Assembly (NCBI RefSeq): GCF_003086295.3
Contig: NC_092052.1
Location: 28,619,427 to 28,683,426, forward strand
Source of the DNA: Arachis hypogaea
Taxonomy: Eukaryota; Streptophyta; Magnoliopsida; Fabales; Fabaceae
DNA: 64,000 nt
Reading direction: 5' to 3'
How positions within the stretch are numbered: position 1 is the stretch's first letter; every line of letters starts with the position of its first letter. Below are positions 58,401-64,000 of this stretch, in pieces. Position numbers and translations under genes: made by a program. The notes beneath the pieces were generated by a model, which was not told where the DNA came from, searched no databases, and saw nothing but the letters and a program-made list of their open reading frames with translations.

Positions 58401-59977
58401 GAATGCCGAGAGTGGCTTTGTTTTAAAAAGGGAACTCACTTTGAGTAAATTTGGCTTATGAGCCTGAGATGATTTGAGAAATGAGATCTTTAAAGCTAAG
58501 GCTGAAAAGAGTTGAAACTCGATTTCAAAGTGAAATGAATTGAGAAAATAATTTATGGCTTAAATGCCGACTTTATGAATTTAATGATGTTGAATGGTGG
58601 AAGTGCTGTTTTGTTGTGAGCCGGAATGGCTGTGTATGATTATACATATTGGTTGGCTCTGGACTGAACCGTGAGCCGGATGGCTGAGATGGATGTTGAT
58701 CCATGGATGAGATTGAATGCATGTTTATGCTGAATCACTGATAATGTGAATGTTGCACTTCCACTATCTGAGATACGAGTTTCCCTGGGTAGTAGCAGTG
58801 GCTAGCCACCATGTGCTCCAGGTTGAGATTTGATACTCTGTTGACCCTATGTCGTAAGTGTGGCCGGGCACTGTGAAAGTCCCGGATGAGCTCGCCCCCG
58901 TAAATATTCACCAGTGAAGGTGATGGATATGGATCATGATTATGATCAAGTTTATGATGAGTATAACTCGAGTTGGGGATGCGTGACAGAGGACAGTCCA
59001 ATGGTTAGCTACCAGGACTTGTCGGGTTGGCTCTATAACCGACAGATGATATCATCAGCCACTAGGGACAGGCATGCATCATATGCATTTATGTGACATT
59101 GTTTGGGTGTGCATATTATACTTGGTTTGCCTATGTGATTAATTGCTAATTGTTCTACTTGTAATAACTGTTTGTTTGTGTTTGCATCTTCCTATTTGTG
59201 TTTGCTTCTGGGACTCTGTTGGACTGTGGTGATTGGTTGATGGTTGGATTGTTTGGGCCTGGGGCCGTGGTTGGAATGAGATGAACCGATGGTTGATTTT
59301 GGTTTTGTGTTTCTGGTTTGGAATAAAATATGAAAGGCTATTTTGGTTCAGTATAGATAAACCGTTTTGAAAGGCTTTTGAGTTTTTGAGAATTGAATGG
59401 TTCCTCTTTCAGAAAAGATTTCCGACTTTACTTTTATTGTAAACCGTTGTTTTTGAAAAGAGGCATAAGACGGTTATTAATCACTGGTACGGTTTATCTT
59501 CATGTATCCTATTACAGTAATTCCCAAAAACCCTCTACTGAGAACCCTTTCGAGGATGATGTTCTCACCCCCCTACATTTTTCCCCTTTCAGGATATGGG
59601 CGCAGAAGTTACGAAGAGCTTATTTAATTGTTGTTGTGATGCTCTGTACTATTTTAGTTATAGTTTATTGTACCCTCGCCTTTATCTTGATATATTCTGT
59701 GAGAGGGATAGGGATTGTATTGGTTAATGCTTGTAAATATATTTGTATATATATATATATGTATGTATATATGGATGTACTCTTTATGAGTTTTGTAAGT
59801 TGTATGGTATTTATGAATGTACGTTATCGAACGAAAGTATCTTTGGGAGCAGTATTGCGGTTTAAAGTTTTAAACAGGCTCATATTTTAGTATTAATAAA
59901 TATAAGTGTCGTCGTAATGTCCGAACTATCAGAGTCGCGCAGCCGGAAGTGCGAGCTTTGGTAGTTAGGGTTTTACA
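55430..59977 (+). repeat. 4.55-kb solo LTR, probably Ty3/gypsy
   Basis: Starts TGTAAGACCC and ends GGGTTTTACA, imperfectly inverted TG...CA termini. A perfect 5-bp TSD, AAAAG, lies at 55425-55429 and 59978-59982. The interior has a GC-rich island (about 55870-56880) followed by AT-moderate sequence and a motif-rich part around 58600-59100, but no gag, protease, RT or integrase. No primer site follows. LTRs this long occur in some gypsy lineages (for example Del/Tekay or Ogre); the family assignment is inference. It is inserted at the edge of the pararetrovirus sequence. Confidence 0.85.
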
Positions 59978-60034
59978 AAAAGCGTGTCACTAAATGTGTT
60001 GTTTAAAGAGAAAGTGTTATCCTTAATCGTTAAC

Positions 60035-60049
60035 TTGGCTCTGATACCA
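60035..60049 (-). promoter_or_regulatory. Primer binding site (tRNA-Met) of the pararetrovirus
   Basis: The minus strand reads TGGTATCAGAGCCAA, complementary to plant initiator tRNA-Met. It lies about 770 bp beyond the movement-protein stop. It could alternatively be a relic of an LTR element in reverse orientation, but no LTR adjoins it. Confidence 0.7.
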
Positions 60050-60177
60050 AATATTTAAAAATGTTACCATTTCTACTATTACCAGTATTTATAATTCTGA
60101 TTTCATTTTTATAGTTTTTCAATCTTGTTTTAGTTTATAATATTCTTTTTTGCATGGATTATTGTATATAAAATCTA

Positions 60178-60342
60178 TTTGTCTTTTTCTTTAATATAAT
60201 TTCTCAAATCTTCAAAAACATCTTTTGTTTCTACACTTTCTGTTGTTTCTAAATATCTTTTTAATTTTTCAACTTCATTCTCCATTTTTTCTTTCAACAG
60301 CTTTAATTCTTTTAAATCATAATATGGTTTTCCAGGCATTTA
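60178..60342 (-). CDS. Small pararetroviral ORF, coiled-coil
   Basis: Its ATG directly follows the stop of the preceding ORF (TAAATG). About 50 codons, starting MPGKPYYDLKELK and rich in Lys, Glu and Leu, with heptad-like spacing. The position suits a virion-associated/DNA-binding small protein of the family. Stop-start adjacency is typical of relay translation in caulimoviruses. Confidence 0.5.
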
Positions 60343-60531
60343 TAAATTTTTCAAGTTTAACTCCAACTTATTTATATTTATTCTTATTTCTATCCTTTTT
60401 ATTATAAGGTCATCAATTTCGATCTGAAGATTATTTAATTCCCTTTTATACTCCTTTATTTTACTTTTTAATTTTTTCGCCCTTTTTCTTTTTATTTTAT
60501 TTTCTGGTCTTTCAATCTTTGTATGCTTCAT
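60340..60531 (-). CDS. Small pararetroviral ORF, basic coiled-coil
   Basis: 63 aa starting MKHTKIERPENKIKRKRAKK; the rest is dense in Lys, Glu, Ile and Leu in coiled-coil spacing. It begins a few bases after the stop of the upstream ORF and ends where the next one starts. No database-type domain recognised; assigned by position. Confidence 0.55.
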   Translation of the reverse strand: MKHTKIERPENKIKRKRAKKLKSKIKEYKRELNNLQIEIDDLIIKRIEIRININKLELNLKNL

Positions 60532-60773
60532 TATTTATTTTAGAATTTCTGCAAATTCTATCATCGCTTCATCACTATTTTCTAGAGATTCCATTAATTT
60601 TTCTAGCTCTTCAACTTCTCTTTTTAACTTGTCATAGACTACTTTTAGAGCTTCAGATGCTCTTTGATTTATTTCAGAAAACTACAAATAATTCAAACGA
60701 TTTTCTCTTTCAAAGAGCTATTGTTTCTTATCTTGATAAGTTACATATATTTCTTCTTTATTTATTGTCATAA
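60532..60773 (-). pseudogene. Small pararetroviral ORF with internal stops
   Basis: The ATG at about 60771 opens a frame (MTINKEEIYVTYQDKK) interrupted by two stops in its first third, then open and coiled-coil-like to a stop just before the ATG at 60531. The position matches the small ORF after the movement protein. Confidence 0.55.
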
Positions 60774-60814
60774 TTTAGTATTTAGGGTTTCATTTAATTT
60801 TTCGACCTTTTTTG

Positions 60815-61684
60815 TTAATTCTTTATTTTAGAATTTTCTTCTTTAATCTTTAACGTAGATAAACTTAAAGGGCTATTAATTTTAGATTCTCTTATTTGAA
60901 AATTTGATGAAACCAATTTTCCTGATGGTTCTTTTAATAATAGGACTGAGTTTTCAATAGCTTTATATTTTGGTATTTCTGTTTTTACAATTTTCTGAAA
61001 TAATTCATCGACATAAATTCTTTCTCTGTTTTTAAATATTATACTATGATGGCTATTTGTTAAAGCATAATTTATTGCATATGTAATTGAAAATGGTTCA
61101 TCATCTTGTTCCATTAGATTCTTTCTATGAAATTTATAAGCCAAACTTATAGATCTTTCAAGATTTTCAGTTGATAAAGGTATAACATATCCAAGATGGG
61201 CATTAAATTTAACATTTACGTTTGCCAAATTTTCATGAACAATTCCAATTATTTGATCTATTGGGTCATCAGTAATTCTTTTGTCACAGATTGCTAAACT
61301 TATTGGTGAATTAATTCCTTTCATATATGTAGATTTGATTAAGACTTGTATAGTACTAATATGAATCCATCCAATTTTAGATCTTTTTTGTTGATCCTTA
61401 ATTTTCTCAATCTGTTTACTCAATTCTTCATTATTTATCAAAGCTATTCCAAGTTCTCCATTGGCAGATTTTATCTTTATAGGAGCTTCAAGTTGAATTT
61501 TTTCATAGTATATTATATTTTTTCTATTAAAAACTTCTTTTAAAAGATTTTGTTTATTAAAATTTTCATTTGATTTGAGATTTAATTCTATTTTTAGAAC
61601 AACCTGTTTTTCATTATCTAATAAAGCAGTTAATCTATAATAATCAGATTCTTCTGTTAATTCTAAACTTTCTAAATAATTCAT
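60815..61684 (-). CDS. Pararetroviral movement protein (30K superfamily), intact ORF
   Basis: 289 codons without interruption. The central block GWIHISTIQVLIKS followed by PISLAICDKRI is the conserved core of caulimovirid movement proteins, which form tubules through plasmodesmata in virus-infected plants. Downstream NVNVKFNAHLGY also fits the family. The C-terminus is Ser/Lys-rich. First ORF after the intergenic promoter region. Intact for this gene only; the surrounding viral genes are damaged or missing. Confidence 0.85.
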   Translation of the reverse strand: MNYLESLELTEESDYYRLTALLDNEKQVVLKIELNLKSNENFNKQNLLKEVFNRKNIIYYEKIQLEAPIKIKSANGELGIALINNEELSKQIEKIKDQQKRSKIGWIHISTIQVLIKSTYMKGINSPISLAICDKRITDDPIDQIIGIVHENLANVNVKFNAHLGYVIPLSTENLERSISLAYKFHRKNLMEQDDEPFSITYAINYALTNSHHSIIFKNRERIYVDELFQKIVKTEIPKYKAIENSVLLLKEPSGKLVSSNFQIRESKINSPLSLSTLKIKEENSKIKN

Positions 61685-61689
61685 AATTA

Positions 61690-62078
61690 AAAGACTAGGA
61701 TGAAGATGTACCTTTCTGGAGAAAAACTTTCTTTATTTAGTATATTTTACATAAGGGGTTTTTATCTCCAGAGGGGAGATTATAGATACTAACTCCAGAT
61801 GGGAGTTTAGAGCTATTTTTCCCTAAGGGAATTCTTCTTCAGACTATAGAATCGCCTTGGCAGCTTCCTCCTTGCTCTCCTAGCATATGAGTACTCTTAG
61901 CCTCCTGCTTTCTATTGTCTGATGCCTTCTATAATTGCCTAAGCAATCTATTTATAATGATTGGGTCTGATGGACAATTTCCATCCTTACCCTTCTTATG
62001 ACGTCATTGCTTATGTCATTGTTTATTATCTTGCACCAGCTACATTGTTGGTGCCTTATGACCTAAGCGCTTACGTCA
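61690..62078 (-). promoter_or_regulatory. Pararetroviral intergenic region: as-1-like promoter, TATA box, poly(A) signal
   Basis: On the minus strand: TGACGTAA at 62078-62071 and TGACGTCA at 62006-61999, two TGACG motifs like the as-1 element of caulimovirus promoters; TATAAATA at 61956-61949; AATAAA at 61737-61732. TATA-to-poly(A) spacing of about 215 bp suits the terminally redundant pregenomic RNA of this family. The movement-protein ATG follows at 61684. Confidence 0.75.
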
Positions 62079-63308
62079 CTATGCAATAATGTTGAGAGAT
62101 GCTTCAGATGCACTGTCCTCCTCTTTTATCATGTGACCCTCAGATGCATTGTCTCCTTCCTTCATCATGTGAGTTGATTCCGTTTCATTATTGTTTTCTT
62201 CAGATATCTCTGAGGCACATAGCTGGCACTTGTGGTCTTCTCTGTCTTTTATCAAATAGCAGAGATTCTTCTTTATCCCTTCAGGGAGCTTTTCTAAAAG
62301 TCCAGATAAGTTATAGAATGCTGATTCAAATTCCACCAAAAGTCTCATCTCTCTTTCCTCAATTTCATTTCTTTTACTGGACACAAGCAGAGTATTTCTA
62401 CTTTTATAATTAATCCTTGTGTGAGATTCCTTCGTTATTTTTTGAGTTCTTTCAAAGACCCTTGCTAATGTGCTGGCTAGCCTTCCTTCATGGCTGTAAA
62501 TTGTTAAATCTTGAATCTAATCAATTGGTTGAAAATTTCCTGGGAAGACGGACATGGATATTACTTGGTGTGCTGGAACCAAGCATTCTTCTTCTTCATT
62601 AAAAATAGGTTGACTATTTGTAAATTTTAGGGATATATCCCTTGGATTTACATTGTCAATCATATTTTTAAATCTCTTTACTGCATCAACGAATCCTGCA
62701 GGAAACTCACTAATAATTTTTAGATCATTAAAAATTAAAATTGTATCAATTAATCCATACTGAAAAAACTGATAGGTGTCAGATGGGGAAGCATCTGGAA
62801 ATATAACCAGCTTTGTTATCTGTTCTTTGGCAATAGGATAATATCCCAAAATTGCCCTTTTTTCTTCAGTCCAATTCAGGACTATGTTAAGGGTTTCTCT
62901 GAGATTAGATCTACAAACCCTTTTCTTTTCCTTAATTTCAGCCCTTGTAGGAATGTTTCTTATTATCCCTGTTCTCTGGGTTTGAATTGGAGCTTTATCT
63001 GCTCTTTTTAGGGTTTGCTCTGGATGAAGAGCTTCATATTCCCTGAAGGATTCCTTTGCCTCTTCCAGTGTTAGAAACCCTCCTTTATGAATTATCCTTG
63101 ATTGATGTATGAATGGTGCTGCTTTTTCCGAGGTATCATATACTCCCTTCATGGGGCCATTATAAATTACATAATATTTTTTATCTTGGGTGGATTTTTT
63201 AATGATTTCAGCAATTATTTTATTTTTTGAAATTTTTTCTTCACCTGATTTGTCCACCATGCTTAGCTGGCTGAACTCTGATGGTTTTGCTTGTTGTGTT
63301 GATTTCAT
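62079..63308 (-). pseudogene. Pararetroviral viroplasmin/transactivator, premature stop
   Basis: The ATG at 63308 opens 263 codons. Residues about 44-75 (YYVIYNGPMKGVYD ... IIHKGGFLTLEEAKE) form the viroplasmin/RNase H1-N-like domain of caulimovirus ORF VI. A TAG at 62517-62519 ends it, but the same frame stays open from 62516 to a stop at 62079, with an acidic Cys-containing tail. The undamaged length would be about 410 codons, normal for the family. The protein normally forms inclusion bodies and promotes polycistronic translation. Confidence 0.8.
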
Positions 63309-63405
63309 TGCTTCAATGGCCTTCTTGAGAGATTGGATCTGTGTCCTTATTTGCTGACAATGCTTGCATTTTCGAGTTCTTGCTCATATTTTTGAATTTC
63401 TTGAT

Positions 63406-64000
63406 CTAATGCGTTGTAGACGAACTCCATTCTCTTGTTAATGTATCTGCAATAATATTTTTGTCACCCTTAATATATTCAATTTTTATTGGATATTGTA
63501 ACAAAAATAATTGCCATCTTACCAATCGTCCATGATTATAATCAACTTTTAAATTATATCGTATGAAACCTGTTAGGTAACTTGAATCTGTCCTTAATGT
63601 AAATTCTCTGGGTAGTAAATCAATTTTCCATTTCTTAAGAGATTTAATTGCTGCTAGAGTTTCCTTTTCATGAGTGGTATATCTCTGTTCTGTTGGAGTA
63701 AAAGTCCCTGAAATATACTTGCAAAGTAATTCCTTTGGGGAATTTTTAGAATCTAGTGATTCTTTTTCTTGTTCCAAACTTTTTATAGCTTTCTTAGCTT
63801 TTAGACATCCTGACCAGGTTATGTCTGAAGCATCTGTTTCTACTATTAAGTAGTCATTTTCTTCTGGAATATAAAGTTCTGGAAGTTTTTCACATAATTC
63901 TTTAATCCTTTGAATTTGCATACTATCTTTTTCATCCCATTTCCATTCTTTTTTAGTACTTATTTTTGGAAATAAGCTTTTAGTGTATTCTGTTATATTC
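63406..64000 (-). CDS. Pararetroviral polymerase, C-terminal part (RNase H), runs off window
   Basis: The frame is open from the window edge to the stop at 63406. It includes the RT connection region and RNase H: LIVETDASD (first catalytic Asp), YTTHEKETLAAIKSLKKW (Glu), LRTDSSYLTGF (Asp) and NIIADTLTRE (last Asp). The upstream RT active site lies outside the window. The viroplasmin frame follows 97 bp downstream, as in the viral gene order. Confidence 0.85.
   Translation of the reverse strand, partial: NITEYTKSLFPKISTKKEWKWDEKDSMQIQRIKELCEKLPELYIPEENDYLIVETDASDITWSGCLKAKKAIKSLEQEKESLDSKNSPKELLCKYISGTFTPTEQRYTTHEKETLAAIKSLKKWKIDLLPREFTLRTDSSYLTGFIRYNLKVDYNHGRLVRWQLFLLQYPIKIEYIKGDKNIIADTLTREWSSSTTH

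Larger units (their letters stand above)
59983..64000 (-). mobile_element. Endogenous pararetrovirus (Caulimoviridae, soymovirus-like), partial
   Basis: On the minus strand, from the window edge leftward: polymerase C-terminus (RNase H), viroplasmin/transactivator, intergenic promoter region, movement protein, two or three small coiled-coil ORFs, and a tRNA-Met primer site. This follows the circular order of viruses with separate ORFs (V, VI, intergenic region, I and so on). The coat-protein region is absent: viral sequence stops at the solo-LTR insertion (59978). The primer site lies downstream of the movement-protein gene rather than in the intergenic region, which I recall as a soymovirus trait. 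There is an in-frame stop in the transactivator frame and stops in one small ORF, so it is a decayed genomic copy. Confidence 0.85.

Noticed and set aside
60035..60049. tRNA gene fragment or 5' end of an LTR element
   Set aside because: Only the 3'-end complement of initiator tRNA is present, with no LTR beside it. A pararetroviral primer site fits the neighbouring viral genes better.

Overview
The window is plant nuclear DNA: AT-rich intergenic sequence, intron-containing genes with GT/AG junctions, and layers of LTR retrotransposons and Mutator-like DNA elements. A dicot is certain. A legume, most likely Arachis (peanut or a wild relative), is an inference from remembered resemblance of the SIRE-type copia element, the FAR1/ULP1-type Mutator genes and the repeats; no database was consulted.

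Layout. (1) 1-2974: AT-rich sequence with a solo copia LTR (616-2313, TSD GTATC). (2) 2975-22493, minus strand: a cis-prenyltransferase (CPT) gene in three exons (22493-22062, 16334-16267, 3416-2975), predicted 313 aa, all joins in phase. Each intron holds a retrotransposon on the opposite strand: a 10.75-kb SIRE-like copia element with an env-like ORF (3941-14693, TSD TAATC) and a 4.1-kb gag-less copia element with non-canonical TA...TA ends (16406-20525, TSD TGACG). (3) 26842-26363: a second, paralogous CPT exon 1 with its own promoter. No exon 2 or 3 of its own was found, so it is either an alternative first exon of the same gene or an orphan partial duplicate. (4) 28450-54373: a block clearly richer in GC than its flanks, bounded by similar inverted termini and near-identical 9-bp flanks (TTTAGTAAG / TTTAGTAAT). 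I read it as one very large Mutator-like element of about 26 kb. It carries a FAR1-type MULE transposase (30458-33626), a convergent multi-exon ULP1-type (C48) peptidase gene (34815-38093), a two-exon gene resembling a double-stranded-RNA-binding domain (46409-47196), a tandem pair of decayed B3-domain segments, and nested insertions including a 1.49-kb long-TIR element with a perfect 9-bp TSD (40489-41975). (5) 55430-59977: a 4.55-kb solo LTR, probably Ty3/gypsy, with TSD AAAAG. (6) 59983-64000, minus strand: part of an endogenous pararetrovirus (Caulimoviridae) with polymerase C-terminus, viroplasmin/transactivator, intergenic promoter, intact movement-protein ORF, small coiled-coil ORFs and a tRNA-Met primer site. 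Gene order and primer-site position suggest a soymovirus-like lineage.

The CPT gene is the only ordinary host gene recognised. The strongest novelty candidates are the giant MULE with ULP1 and dsRBD-like cargo, the CPT twin first exons, and the endogenous pararetrovirus. Exon models come from reading splice signals and phase by eye. Four frameshifts lie in homopolymer runs or homopolymer-rich DNA and could be sequencing errors.
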